Assembly: GCA_023389045.1 (NCBI GenBank)
Contig: JAEWEZ010000014.1
Coordinates: 20,457-84,456 of the forward strand
DNA length: 64,000 nt
Reading direction: 5' to 3'
Origin: Actinomycetes bacterium
Lineage (GTDB): Bacteria; Actinomycetota; Actinomycetes; Actinomycetales; Dermabacteraceae
The notes under the pieces were generated by a model. That model saw nothing but the letters and a program-made list of their open reading frames with translations. It had not been told where the DNA came from and searched no databases. The position numbers and the translations under genes are program-made. Of this stretch, positions 8,305 through 17,608 are shown in pieces (position 1 is the first letter of the stretch; each line of letters begins with the position of its first letter).

Positions 8305-9333
8305 TCACCATTCATACCGCAGGTTGCGGGTGGGTCCCACCGAGGGGATGTCCTGACGCTCCCCCACGGGATGCTCCGGATTCCAGGATCCTCCCTGCAC
8401 GCCCAGGAGGTCCAGCAGGAGCGGAACCACCTGGTGGCTGCGCAGCGGACCCGTCCCCGCCAGACGTTCCCGGAGTGCTTCCTCGCAGCCCTCCGGTCCC
8501 ACGTGATGCAGGAGCAGGAAGGAGCGGCGCACATCCACTTCGTCTTCACCGTGGCCACCCTCGGGTTTGTGCCCGTGGTCGGTGACCACCGCCACCAGCC
8601 ATTCCTCGCCCAGCTGCTCGTAGCGTTCACTGACGGCCTTGATCAGGTACCGCACATGCTCATCGACGGCGGCGATCGACGCCCGGTATTCAGGGGCTGC
8701 CGCACCGTGGGCGTGACCGGCCTCGTCCACCCCTTCCAGGTGAATGACCATCGCGTCGGGTCCCTCGTGGTTCAGCACCCATGCCGCCCAGGTGGTCACT
8801 TCCTGATCGGCACTGACGCAGCCGCGGCTGAAGTCGGAGGCGGAGAACAGCTGATGCTGCCCGCCGAGCTGCTGGTCAACACGCTGGTGGATCACCGGAC
8901 CGGGGCCTCGGCGGTCTACCAGGGCGCCCCAGGTGCAGGCGGCGGCGGTGCGGGCCAATGGGTTGGCGGCCCAGATGCGGGTGAGCACATCGGGGGTGGT
9001 GGCCAGGCGGTGGCCGACGAACTCGTTCCACCACACGTTGTTTTGCTCATGCGTGGTGCCGGTGAGCAGGGAGGCCCAGCCGGGGCCGGAGTCGGTGGGC
9101 GGGGTCATCCACACCGGCAGGATGGTGCCGCCATCGAGCAGACGCGCGAGGGTGCGGGCGGCCGGTTCTGTGCTTGGCGACGGCATCTCGGGGGCGTCGG
9201 CGGGTCGGGCTTCAGCGCCGAAACGTGGATCGGCGGGATGGTCGGGGGCGGCAAAGCCCTCGTGGAGGGTCATGGCGGCGGGCACAGCAAGATCGATTCG
9301 CACGCCGTCAAGGCCGATGAGCAGCAGTTTCAC
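8305..9333 (-). CDS. Alkaline-phosphatase-superfamily phosphohydrolase/phosphodiesterase
   Basis: 342 aa. It opens with LLIGLDGVRID, whose Asp is the first metal ligand of the nucleotide pyrophosphatase/phosphodiesterase branch. The Thr in PPTDSGPGWASLLTG region, IHLEGVDEAGHAHG and VVTDHGHKPEGGH supply the remaining Asp/His ligands of a two-zinc site. No signal peptide is seen, so it is probably cytoplasmic. The ATG overlaps the stop of the GH38 gene by 4 nt, so the two are translationally coupled. That suggests it acts on a sugar phosphate or phosphodiester freed during glycan breakdown (inference). The substrate cannot be read from the sequence. Confidence 0.8.
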   Translation of the reverse strand: MKLLLIGLDGVRIDLAVPAAMTLHEGFAAPDHPADPRFGAEARPADAPEMPSPSTEPAARTLARLLDGGTILPVWMTPPTDSGPGWASLLTGTTHEQNNVWWNEFVGHRLATTPDVLTRIWAANPLARTAAACTWGALVDRRGPGPVIHQRVDQQLGGQHQLFSASDFSRGCVSADQEVTTWAAWVLNHEGPDAMVIHLEGVDEAGHAHGAAAPEYRASIAAVDEHVRYLIKAVSERYEQLGEEWLVAVVTDHGHKPEGGHGEDEVDVRRSFLLLHHVGPEGCEEALRERLAGTGPLRSHQVVPLLLDLLGVQGGSWNPEHPVGERQDIPSVGPTRNLRYEW

Positions 9334-12300
9334 GGGGTCTCCTGGGGGGTGAGGCGGAGCGAGAGGATCTGGAAGGGGCGCAGGCTGAACTCGACGGGTG
9401 CACCGGCGGGGAGGTTCTGTTCGAGGCGGGGCGGCCCGGCGGGGGACGCGGGGTCGGTGACCTCCTCATCGAGGGGGTCGACGGTGCACAGGCGTGCGAG
9501 CGGCAGGCCGAAGCGTGCGGTGACCCGGCCGTGGCTTCCCCGGCATTCGTGCAGGCGAACGATCAGGTCGCCGCTGCCGTCAGGGGCGGGGAGGATTGCA
9601 TCCACCTGCGCGGCGTCGTCATCGAGGGTGAGGAGAGCCTCGGTGTGCTCCTGCGAGCTGGGCGTGGTGTCAGTGCCGGGGGTGGTGTTGGTGCCGGGGG
9701 TGAGGATGAGCGGAAGGTTGAGCTCCTCGCCCGCGCGGGTGGCGGAGGCTGGGTCGGCCCCGACCAGGATGCTGACCCGGACGGTGCGCCGGCTGCGATC
9801 AGCGTGCGGGTCTGGCCAGTTCGGTGCGCGCATGAGGCTCAGGCGCAGCAGCGTGCCGATCGCTCGGCCACCCCAGATCGGGGCACTCGGCTGGGCGCCG
9901 TGCACCGTTTCGGGCGAGGCCCCCTGGACACTGCTCGACACCGTGGTGGCCAGGGCGTCACCCGTCATGTTGGGCGCGGTCGCGTAGGCCGTTTCGGGCA
10001 GATCATTGTGCGCCGTTGCGCTCGGGCTTCCGTCGCCTTCATGCCAGGGCAGTGCGTCGTAACCGTAGGTGGAATCCCCCACGAGCGCGGCGCCATAGCC
10101 GGGTTCGGCCGCAAGCACCCAGCGGTGCATCGGCAGCTCGAACTTCGCAAACTCCCAGCTCGTGTTCTCGTGCAGGGGGCGCGTGACATGCCCAAACTGG
10201 ATCTCTGCGAGGGTTTCGCGGGCCTGAACGGCAAGCGGAACAGCGAGTTTGAGCAGGGTCTCGCGCTCGCGCCAGTCCACGTCGAACTCAAGATCCACAC
10301 GGGAGGAGCCGGCATCAAGACGGACAATCTGCCGGCATGGGGAATCCCCGAGCATCCGCTCCACCGCGACCTCGGCCCGCAGCGGATCATCGACGGTGAT
10401 CTCCAGGCGGTGCGGAGCGCTCACTCGATGCTGCAGGGGGCTTCCGCGGTAGTGACGGTCCACGTCCCAGGCATCGAACTCATTGGGCACATCCTCGAAC
10501 ATCTGCAGTTCGGCGGCGCGCGCGTCCGGAGGAATGAGCTCCCGCTCTGCATGGAGATCACGCAGAGAAGCGAGGGTTCCGTCGGCCCCAATCACTGCGC
10601 GGACCAGGCCGTTATCCATCACTACCGTCTCACCCTCCCGCTGCACGCGCACCGGCGGGTAGGAGGGAGCCGACGGGTCTGCCGCCTCTGCGCTATCCGC
10701 CGCGCACCGTGCCTGCTCAAGCGGGATGAGCGAGGAGCCGGGCACGCGCATGAGCTCCAGGGCTCCGTCCACGGCGAGGACGGCGGTGCGCTCATGCCCG
10801 GTCGCATTGAGCAGGGTGGCGCTGCCGGTCGGCTGGGCGGCGCCGGTCGGCTGGGCGGCGCCGGTGGGCTGGGCGCTGTCGCCGCTGGGCTGGGTGCCGT
10901 TGCCGGTGAGCAGGGCAAGACCCTGCATCGTTAACTGCTGCGCCTGCTCCAGAATCCAGGCGTAATCGGCGCGCGCATCTCGATGCACCCAGGCGATCGA
11001 CGTGCCCGGCAGGATGTCGTGGAACTGCAGAAGAAGGGTGCGCTGCCACAGGCGGTCCACCTGCTCTTGGTCAATACGCCCCAAGCCCCGGGCTTGCACG
11101 AGCGCCCACACCAGTTCGAGCGTGCGCAGGGCATGCTCAGCCCGTCTATTCCCCTGCTTCATCTCCAGCTGCGAGGTGTACACCCCGCGGTGGAACTCCA
11201 GATAGAGCTCGCCACGCTGCGTCGGCGCAGCCGCACCGTAATCCGCGCGGGCCTCCTCAAAGAAGGCATCCGGACTGCCCATGCGCAGGCGCGGCGAGCC
11301 CTCGAGATCCGCGCGGCGTCGCGCCCGTTCAAGCATCGTGGCGGTTGGCCCGCCGCCACCATCGCCATAGCCGAAGGGGATCACCTGATGCCCGGTGCGG
11401 CCCTTATCGCGGTGATCGCGTTCCGCTTTGGCGATCTCATCGGCGGTGAGCATCGAGTCGTAGCAGTCCACCGGCGGATAGTGGGAGAAGAGGCGGGTCC
11501 CGTCGATCCCTTCCCACCAAAAGGTGGTGTGGGGGTAGCGGTTGATCTTGGACCAGGAGATTTTCTGCGTCAGGAAGAACTCCTGCCCGATCTGCCGAGC
11601 AATCTGCGGAAGCGCCGCCGAATAACCGAAGGAATCCGGAAGCCAGAGGGTGCGGGAGCGTACGCCCAGTTCACGCTGCATGTACCGGGTGCCGTAGGTG
11701 AACTGGCGGATGAGGGCTTCGCCGCCGGGCAGGTTGGCATCGGACTCCACCCACATGCCGCCCGAAGGGAACCAGCGCCCCTCGGCGATCCGCCGTCGTA
11801 CCCGCTCGAAGACGGACGGTTGCGTCTCCTGCAACCAGGCGTACTGCTGGGCGCTCGTCGCGGTGAAGGTGAACTCCGGGTAGTCCTCCATGAGTTCATC
11901 GACATTGGCGAAGGTGCGCCCCACCTTGCGGATCGTTTCGCGCACCGGCCAGAGCCACGCGGAATCAATATGTGCATGCCCAATCGTGGTGATCTGCTGG
12001 GCGGAGGCCTCTGCCGGGGCATCGAGCAGCGGGGCGAGCACTGCCCGTGCAGCCGCGGCGCTGCCGGGAACATCGGTGAGGCTCAGGGCATCAACCATGG
12101 CATCCAAGCCGCAGATGATCCGGGCGCGGCGCGTGGAATGCTCGGGGAGTTCCGCAGCAAGCCCGCGCAGCACATCCACGTCGTGCCAGAGCCCCCAGAC
12201 CTCCAGGTTCCGCTGCACCAGGCGAGCGGTGCGCAGACAGTAGACGAGATCCTCAGGCGCGGTCAGACGGTCCCCGCGCTCCGTCGGGATCGGCCCGGCC

Positions 12301-12773
12301 GAGAGCATGTCGGGATTGGCGGCCGCCTCCAGGTACCAGGTGAGGGGCTCCCCGGCGGCAGCGATGACGGCCCGCCGACGGTTCCGCGAGTTGATCGCTT
12401 TGAGCGCGACCCCGTCGGCGTCGAACAGCATCCCCTCGCACTGGTTCCCCGGCCAGTCATCCACGAAACCGAGGTCAACGTCGAGGAGCACCGGCCCCGT
12501 CGGATCCACACCCGCCGTTCCAGGAGCGCAGTCGGGCATAACGCCCTCAAGCCGGAACCACCAGGTCGACCAGGCTTTCCCCCAGGGGATCGGAAGCTCC
12601 GCAGGGGTGTAGGTGGCGTTGAGCGCCTGGCGTGCCGGAACCGGTTCACCGTCTCCCGGCACTTTCCATACGCTGACCTGCAGCGGGGCAATCTCGCGGT
12701 GTACCGCGGGCAGGATCCGTTCGCGCTGGACTCGGTCCACACGGGCCAGCGCCCGTTTCTCATCATGATGCAC
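9330..12773 (-). CDS. Glycoside hydrolase family 38 alpha-mannosidase
   Basis: 1147 aa, the usual size for a GH38 enzyme. The catalytic domain (about 250-620) has the zinc-site start TTIGHAHIDSAWLWP and the nucleophile region VESDANLPGGEAL with Asp as nucleophile. The C-terminal beta-sandwich domains follow from about residue 680. A low-complexity PTGAAQPTG repeat near residue 655 is a local insertion. No signal peptide is present, so it should act on imported alpha-mannosides. It lies 42 nt downstream of the GH4 gene and overlaps the phosphohydrolase, consistent with one leftward operon under the DeoR-type regulator. Confidence 0.92.
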   Translation of the reverse strand: MHHDEKRALARVDRVQRERILPAVHREIAPLQVSVWKVPGDGEPVPARQALNATYTPAELPIPWGKAWSTWWFRLEGVMPDCAPGTAGVDPTGPVLLDVDLGFVDDWPGNQCEGMLFDADGVALKAINSRNRRRAVIAAAGEPLTWYLEAAANPDMLSAGPIPTERGDRLTAPEDLVYCLRTARLVQRNLEVWGLWHDVDVLRGLAAELPEHSTRRARIICGLDAMVDALSLTDVPGSAAAARAVLAPLLDAPAEASAQQITTIGHAHIDSAWLWPVRETIRKVGRTFANVDELMEDYPEFTFTATSAQQYAWLQETQPSVFERVRRRIAEGRWFPSGGMWVESDANLPGGEALIRQFTYGTRYMQRELGVRSRTLWLPDSFGYSAALPQIARQIGQEFFLTQKISWSKINRYPHTTFWWEGIDGTRLFSHYPPVDCYDSMLTADEIAKAERDHRDKGRTGHQVIPFGYGDGGGGPTATMLERARRRADLEGSPRLRMGSPDAFFEEARADYGAAAPTQRGELYLEFHRGVYTSQLEMKQGNRRAEHALRTLELVWALVQARGLGRIDQEQVDRLWQRTLLLQFHDILPGTSIAWVHRDARADYAWILEQAQQLTMQGLALLTGNGTQPSGDSAQPTGAAQPTGAAQPTGSATLLNATGHERTAVLAVDGALELMRVPGSSLIPLEQARCAADSAEAADPSAPSYPPVRVQREGETVVMDNGLVRAVIGADGTLASLRDLHAERELIPPDARAAELQMFEDVPNEFDAWDVDRHYRGSPLQHRVSAPHRLEITVDDPLRAEVAVERMLGDSPCRQIVRLDAGSSRVDLEFDVDWRERETLLKLAVPLAVQARETLAEIQFGHVTRPLHENTSWEFAKFELPMHRWVLAAEPGYGAALVGDSTYGYDALPWHEGDGSPSATAHNDLPETAYATAPNMTGDALATTVSSSVQGASPETVHGAQPSAPIWGGRAIGTLLRLSLMRAPNWPDPHADRSRRTVRVSILVGADPASATRAGEELNLPLILTPGTNTTPGTDTTPSSQEHTEALLTLDDDAAQVDAILPAPDGSGDLIVRLHECRGSHGRVTARFGLPLARLCTVDPLDEEVTDPASPAGPPRLEQNLPAGAPVEFSLRPFQILSLRLTPQETP

Positions 12774-12815
12774 GGAGCCTCCTCGGGGCAGCGTGAGGAC
12801 GAATCAGCGCAGGAA

Positions 12816-14216
12816 TCAGCGCAGGTAACCGAGTTCGGGGAACTCGTCGATGGCGGCGGCGAGCGCCTTACGTGCCACACCCACCCCGTCGATCAAGGGG
12901 TGCAGGGCCAGCGCCTCAACCGCGAGGTCACGGGAGCCTTCGAGGGCCGCGCGGATGGTTGTGCGCTCGACGTTTTTGACGCTCGCGACGAGGCCGCGAC
13001 CGTGATCGGGAACGCCGGAGACGGGCAGGCGGTGCGGTCCGCTGCTATCGACCAGGCAGGGCACCTCAACCACGGCATCCTCGGGCAGGAAGTCCATGGC
13101 GGGGCTGCCGTCACCGGCGGCGTTGGGCACATTGAGGATGAGCTGTGCGGGGCGGTCGTGGGCGATGGCGTGCATGATCGCGAGGGCAACCCGGTCGTAT
13201 CCACCGGATTCGAGGTCTTCGTCATCGCGTTCCATGCCGCCGGCGGCCTCACGGTTGGTGGCCATGTAGGTGGCTTCGCGCTGAAGACGTGTGCGCTCCC
13301 AAAGGGCAGCCGCCTCGGCGGGGCTGAGGCTGCCCACCTGGTCGTAGAAGCCCGACTGCTGCTGCTGAAGGAAGACGCCGCGGGTCGCCTCCGCGCCGGC
13401 GTCGGCCTGCACTGTTTCGCGTGCGTAGTAGTAGTAGTGCAGGTATTCGTTGGGGATGCAGCCCAGGGTGCGCACCCAGTCGGCCCCGAACAGACGCCCC
13501 TCCTCGAAGGATTCGATCAGATCGGGCCGCTCCAGCAGGCGGGGAAGCACGTCCTGCCCGTCCACGTGAATGCCGCGCAGCCAGCCCAGATGGTTCAGGC
13601 CTGCGTAGTCGAGCGTCACGGCGCCACCGCCGGTGCCCACATCGGCGGTGGTTCCGGCGGGTACGAGCCTGGCACCTTCGAGACTTCCGAGGGCCCGGCG
13701 GGCCAGGCCGATCGGGGAATCACAGATGCCGATGACTCGCTTGCCGAGGATCGCGCTGGTGGCCTCGGTAATCATCCCGGCGGGGTTGGTGAAGTTGATC
13801 AGCCACGCCTCCGGGTTCACCTCGCGCAGGGTGCGGGCGAGGTCAAGGGCGACGGGGATCCCTCGCAGGGCGTAGCTGATGCCGCCAAAGCCAGTGGTTT
13901 CCTGCCCCAGAATCCCCAGGCGGTGGGCGATCTGTTCATCGCGGGCGCGGCCCTCAGTGCCGCCGACGCGGATCGCGGAAAACACGAAATCCACGCCGCG
14001 GACGGCCTCGGCGAGCTCCTCGCTCAGCACGATCTCGGGGGCCTCGGGATCATCCGCGGCCATCGCGGTGAGGATCTTATGCATCGCACGAAGACGAGCG
14101 GGGTCTGCATCGTGCAGGCGAAGCTGGGTGATGCGGCCCTCGCTGCGATCAGCCATCAGGGTGCGGTAGACGAGGGGCACGCGGAATCCACCGCCGCCGA
14201 GCAGGGCAAGCTTCAT
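12816..14216 (-). CDS. Glycoside hydrolase family 4 (NAD- and metal-dependent glycosidase)
   Basis: 466 aa. The N-terminal Rossmann start KLALLGGGGFRVP binds NAD. NFTNPAGMITEA, GICDSPIGLARR (metal-ligand Cys) and LNHLGW are family marks. GH4 enzymes cleave glycosides by an oxidation-elimination route with NAD+ and Mn2+, often on 6-phosphoglycosides. Nearest types are 6-phospho-beta-glucosidases. Since the local importer is an ABC system, the substrate would have to be unphosphorylated or phosphorylated inside the cell. The ATG overlaps the regulator stop by 4 nt. Confidence 0.9.
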   Translation of the reverse strand: MKLALLGGGGFRVPLVYRTLMADRSEGRITQLRLHDADPARLRAMHKILTAMAADDPEAPEIVLSEELAEAVRGVDFVFSAIRVGGTEGRARDEQIAHRLGILGQETTGFGGISYALRGIPVALDLARTLREVNPEAWLINFTNPAGMITEATSAILGKRVIGICDSPIGLARRALGSLEGARLVPAGTTADVGTGGGAVTLDYAGLNHLGWLRGIHVDGQDVLPRLLERPDLIESFEEGRLFGADWVRTLGCIPNEYLHYYYYARETVQADAGAEATRGVFLQQQQSGFYDQVGSLSPAEAAALWERTRLQREATYMATNREAAGGMERDDEDLESGGYDRVALAIMHAIAHDRPAQLILNVPNAAGDGSPAMDFLPEDAVVEVPCLVDSSGPHRLPVSGVPDHGRGLVASVKNVERTTIRAALEGSRDLAVEALALHPLIDGVGVARKALAAAIDEFPELGYLR

Positions 14217-15028
14217 GGGGTCAGTACCTCCGTGGATGCATGGGCGAGCAGCTCGGCGAGAGCAGGGGCTGCGGTGTCGAGATCTGCGTCGGTGATCAGA
14301 TGGTCGAGATCGGTAACGTCACCGGCGATAAAGGCGCCGGTTCCTGGCAGTTTGGAGGCGTCGACAAGCACGGCGGTGGTTCCGGCGACGCGAATAGCGG
14401 CGCGTTTGACGGCTACCTGGCGGGTGTCGGTATCGCGGATCAGGGCGCGGTCGCTGATGCCTGCGCAGCCGAGGAATGCGCGATCTACCTGCAGCGCGCT
14501 CAGGGCATCCGAGACGGTCGAACCCTGCGTGCAGCGGTACTCGCGGTTGTATTCGCCGCCCAAAAGCACGAGGTCCACGCCAGGGGCTCGGCTGAGCAGA
14601 TCAACGGCGCTCAGGGATGCGGTGATAACGGTGATCGTGCGGTCGGTCAGGGAACGTGCGAGTTCATGGCAGGTGGTTCCCACGTCGAGGAAGACCGTTT
14701 CCCCATCCTCCACCAGGCTCGCAGCGCGCCTGGCGATGCGCTTTTTCCCCTCGGAGTTACGGGCAAGTACCTGCTCGAAGGGCTCATCGACGGTTTCGGT
14801 CTCGCCCATGGTTTCGACAGTGATGGGCAGGGTCGCATCGGGCCAGAGACGGGCACCCCCGAAAACACGCTCGACATAGCCTTCCTCCGCGAGAACATCG
14901 AGGTCGCGGCGGATCGTGACCACGGAGACGCCAAGCTCATCGGCGAGCTGCGTCGTGGACACCACCCCTTGAGCCCGCAGGAGGTCAAGGAGGTTGGAAA
15001 GGCGAGCGGCACGGATCACGATCGCCAC
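14213..15028 (-). CDS. DeoR/GlpR-family transcriptional regulator
   Basis: 271 aa with the GTG at 15028; a later in-frame GTG at 15019 is possible. I chose 15028 because GTGAGGG lies 5 nt upstream. The N-terminal HTH (about 9-60) shows SNLLDLLRAQGVVSTTQLADELGVSVVTIRRDL. The C-terminal sugar-phosphate sensor domain (about 80-260) includes VFLDVGTTCHELARSL and DRAFLGCAGISD. It heads the leftward glycan operon and faces the rightward PfkB/ABC arm, so it probably represses both from the shared intergenic region. A perfect inverted repeat at 15060-15075 is a candidate operator. Confidence 0.9.
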   Translation of the reverse strand: MAIVIRAARLSNLLDLLRAQGVVSTTQLADELGVSVVTIRRDLDVLAEEGYVERVFGGARLWPDATLPITVETMGETETVDEPFEQVLARNSEGKKRIARRAASLVEDGETVFLDVGTTCHELARSLTDRTITVITASLSAVDLLSRAPGVDLVLLGGEYNREYRCTQGSTVSDALSALQVDRAFLGCAGISDRALIRDTDTRQVAVKRAAIRVAGTTAVLVDASKLPGTGAFIAGDVTDLDHLITDADLDTAAPALAELLAHASTEVLTP

Positions 15029-15059
15029 GGTAGCCCTCACCACCGCCAAAGACAACACA

Positions 15060-15075
15060 AACGAACAGATTCGTT
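15060..15075. promoter_or_regulatory. Candidate operator for the DeoR-type regulator
   Basis: AACGAA-CAGA-TTCGTT is a perfect 6+4+6 inverted repeat, 32 bp upstream of the regulator start in the divergent region. Its place and symmetry fit an autoregulatory operator. Binding is not shown by the sequence. Confidence 0.45.
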
Positions 15076-15146
15076 CACTTCTGGCGCAGACACCGCCTGT
15101 TCACCCAGTTGACACCCCAGGTTGCAACTCTTTTACCGATCGTTAT

Positions 15147-15175
15147 TGACCAAAGGTGATCATTTCCGCACACTT
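15147..15175 (+). promoter_or_regulatory. Possible promoter of the PfkB/ABC arm
   Basis: TTGACC at 15147 and CACACT at 15170 are separated by 17 nt. The -35 matches well, the -10 poorly. It would drive the PfkB gene about 95 nt downstream. The rest of 15076-15268 shows no gene. Confidence 0.35.
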
Positions 15176-15268
15176 AAGGGCGTTGGACGATCAACACTCT
15201 GCCCTCATCACCATCCGAGGCTCAGCGCTCAGGCGCACCACGGACGGCCACCGCAGAACGGAGCAGCC

Positions 15269-16243
15269 ATGCGCAATGCCACCGCAGCGCCCGATGACGC
15301 TCCCGCGCGCACAGAACTGCTCGCCGTCGGCCAACTCTTCCTCGATGTTCTCTACGGCCCCCTGCCGACTGCCCCGGTTCTCGGCGAAGAAACCTTCACC
15401 CCCACGGTCGAACTCATCCCCGGTGGGATCGCGAACTTTGCCCTGGCTGCCCGCTCTCTCGGAGCCCGCACCGCTCTGGCTGCCCGGATTGGAGACGGCC
15501 CCGCGAGCACACTCGTGCGCGACCATCTCGAACGCGCCGGCGTAGATACCAGCCCCCTGCGTGTCCAGACCGGATGGGATCTGCAGGTCACCACCGCCAT
15601 TGCCTACGACGGTGACCGCGCCCTCGTCACCGGCGGCCCCACCCCGGCCGAGGTGATCGATACCGAGGTCGAGGTGGCCGATGCCGCCGCCGTTGCCGTG
15701 CACATCGGCCCGCAAGACATCCCCTGGCTTGACCAGGTCGACGCTGGCCGCACCCGCGTCTTCGCCGATGTGGGCTGGGATCCCAGCGGCACCTGGGACC
15801 GCGGCGTCCTGCGCCACCTGGAACGCTGCTACGCGATCATGCCCAACGCCGATGAGGCCATGGCCTACACCCGCACCAGCTCCTCCCGCGATGCTCTCCA
15901 CGCCCTCGCTTCACTCGTGCCGCTGGCCGTTGTGACCTGCGGGGCCGACGGGGCACTTGCCCTGGATGCCGCCACCGGCACGGAAGTGAAGGTCCCTGTC
16001 ACCCCGCTTGGACCCGTGGACCCCACCGGCGCCGGAGACACCTTCGGCGCTGCCCTCATCACCCTGCTCGGGCGAGGCCTGGAACTGCGCGATGCCGTCG
16101 AAGCGTCCTCACTCGCTGCCACTGCACGAGCCGCTGCCGTCATCGGCCCCGGCCGCACCCCCGACCTCGCCACCCTGACCACCATCGCCCGACAACACGA
16201 TCTGGCCTGCGCTGATGCGCTCGGCACCCTCGTCGGCCCCTAA
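15269..16243 (+). CDS. PfkB-family carbohydrate kinase
   Basis: 324 aa ribokinase-fold sugar kinase. The substrate-side motif GGIANFALAARSLGART is at about residue 50 and the ATP-site signature DPTGAGDTFGAALI at about 250, with the catalytic Asp in GAGD. It is the first gene of the rightward arm, 62 nt before the ABC binding protein. Its likely job is to phosphorylate a sugar released inside the cell by the hydrolases. The exact sugar is not predictable. The ATG at 15269 follows GGAGCAGCC; the frame is open further upstream but without family resemblance. Confidence 0.88.
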   Translation: MRNATAAPDDAPARTELLAVGQLFLDVLYGPLPTAPVLGEETFTPTVELIPGGIANFALAARSLGARTALAARIGDGPASTLVRDHLERAGVDTSPLRVQTGWDLQVTTAIAYDGDRALVTGGPTPAEVIDTEVEVADAAAVAVHIGPQDIPWLDQVDAGRTRVFADVGWDPSGTWDRGVLRHLERCYAIMPNADEAMAYTRTSSSRDALHALASLVPLAVVTCGADGALALDAATGTEVKVPVTPLGPVDPTGAGDTFGAALITLLGRGLELRDAVEASSLAATARAAAVIGPGRTPDLATLTTIARQHDLACADALGTLVGP

Positions 16244-16304
16244 AACCACCCACAACCACAACACCCCATCCGCGGCACCTGCCGCATACGTCCCAGGAGG
16301 AGCA

Positions 16305-17606
16305 ATGAACCGTCGTCTCACCCGCCGCAGCGCCCTTGGCCTCGGCGCCCTCGGATCCCTCGCCCTGTTCACTGCCTGCTCCACCGGGGCAGGCAGCGGC
16401 TCCGGTGGCGGTAAGGGCGGCAAAGAAGGCGCCATGACCCTGTGGTACTGGCCCGAAGGCTTCGACGACAAGATCATCGAAGACGTCCGCAAAGCCTTCC
16501 CCGACCTCGGCTTCTCCCAGGCAATCCAGGGTGGCGAGTTCAAGCAGAAGCTGCAGACCACCCTGCAGGCCGGCTCCGGCCTGCCCGACCTGACCGGCAT
16601 CAAGGGTGAAGACATCGCCCACTTCGCCTCCGTGTCCGACTTCTTCGTGGACCTCAACACCCTCGGCGCGGAGAAGCACAAGGGCGAGTACGTGGACTGG
16701 AAGTGGGATCAGGCCACCACCTCCGATGGCAAGCAGCTCGGTATCCCGATCGACATCGGCCCGACCGCTCTGTTCTACCGCTTCGACACCTTCGAGAAGC
16801 ACGGCCTCCCCTCCGACCCCGAAGAGGTCGGCAAGGCCCTGACCACCTGGGATGAGTACATCGAGTTCGGTAAGAAGCTGCAGGCAGCCGACCCCGAAAT
16901 CTTCATGGTGCGTAACCTCGCCAGCATCTTCGGCATCGCCCAGCGTCAGTCCGGCAAGTCCTTCATCGACGAGAAGAAGAACTTCATCGGTGATGGCGAC
17001 CATGTGCGCGAAGCCTGGGACACCGTTCTGAAGATGAAGGCCGCCGGCATCAGCGCGGGCCTGCAGTCGCAGACCCCCGACGCCGCTGCCGCTGTGGCTG
17101 CCGGCAAGATGCCGGCCGATCCCGGTGCCTCCTGGCACCTGGCCGACCTCATGGCCGATGCCCCCGACACCGCCGGCAAGTGGCATGTGACCACCCACCC
17201 GGGTGCCGCCACCAACCAGGGCGGTTCCTTCCTCGGGATTCCCGCGAAGACCCCGAACCCGGAGAAGGCTTTCGAGGTCATTCTGCTGATCCTCAACGCG
17301 GAGAACCAGGCCATCGAGTACGTGCACTCCGGGAACTTCCCCGCCAACCTCGCCGCCCAGAAGGACGAGCGGGTCACCGGTGCCGTCGAGTTCCTCGGTG
17401 GCCAGCACGCGGGTTCGGTGTTCGCCGAGGCCGCCACCAAGGTGCGCCCCATCTTCGAAGATCCGATGGACGGCACCGTCTCCGGCCCGTTCTACGCGGA
17501 GCTCGAACTGGTCGAGTCCTCCAATAAGGATCCCGAGCAGGCCTGGAAGGACGCCGTCGCGGAGGCCAAGCGCCTGGCCGAGCAGAACGGCATCACGGTG
17601 GCCTGA
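16305..17606 (+). CDS. ABC sugar transporter, solute-binding lipoprotein
   Basis: 433 aa. The N-terminus RRSALGLGALGSLALFTAC resembles a Tat-type signal ending in a lipobox with Cys25 as the lipidated residue. The rest is a type-1 extracellular solute-binding protein (MalE/UgpB class). A strong ribosome site AGGAGG at 16295 fixes the start. It is followed after 2 nt by two permeases, and no ATPase gene is present nearby, as is usual for actinobacterial sugar importers that share an MsiK-type ATPase. It likely captures an oligosaccharide processed by GH38, GH4 or GH31. Confidence 0.92.
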   Translation: MNRRLTRRSALGLGALGSLALFTACSTGAGSGSGGGKGGKEGAMTLWYWPEGFDDKIIEDVRKAFPDLGFSQAIQGGEFKQKLQTTLQAGSGLPDLTGIKGEDIAHFASVSDFFVDLNTLGAEKHKGEYVDWKWDQATTSDGKQLGIPIDIGPTALFYRFDTFEKHGLPSDPEEVGKALTTWDEYIEFGKKLQAADPEIFMVRNLASIFGIAQRQSGKSFIDEKKNFIGDGDHVREAWDTVLKMKAAGISAGLQSQTPDAAAAVAAGKMPADPGASWHLADLMADAPDTAGKWHVTTHPGAATNQGGSFLGIPAKTPNPEKAFEVILLILNAENQAIEYVHSGNFPANLAAQKDERVTGAVEFLGGQHAGSVFAEAATKVRPIFEDPMDGTVSGPFYAELELVESSNKDPEQAWKDAVAEAKRLAEQNGITVA

Positions 17607-17608
17607 GC

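Noticed and set aside
10983..14879. Very long open frame on the plus strand opposite GH38, GH4 and the regulator
   Set aside because: It is the mirror of well-conserved genes on the minus strand. GC-rich codon use leaves the antisense frame open, and its translation shows no family motif.
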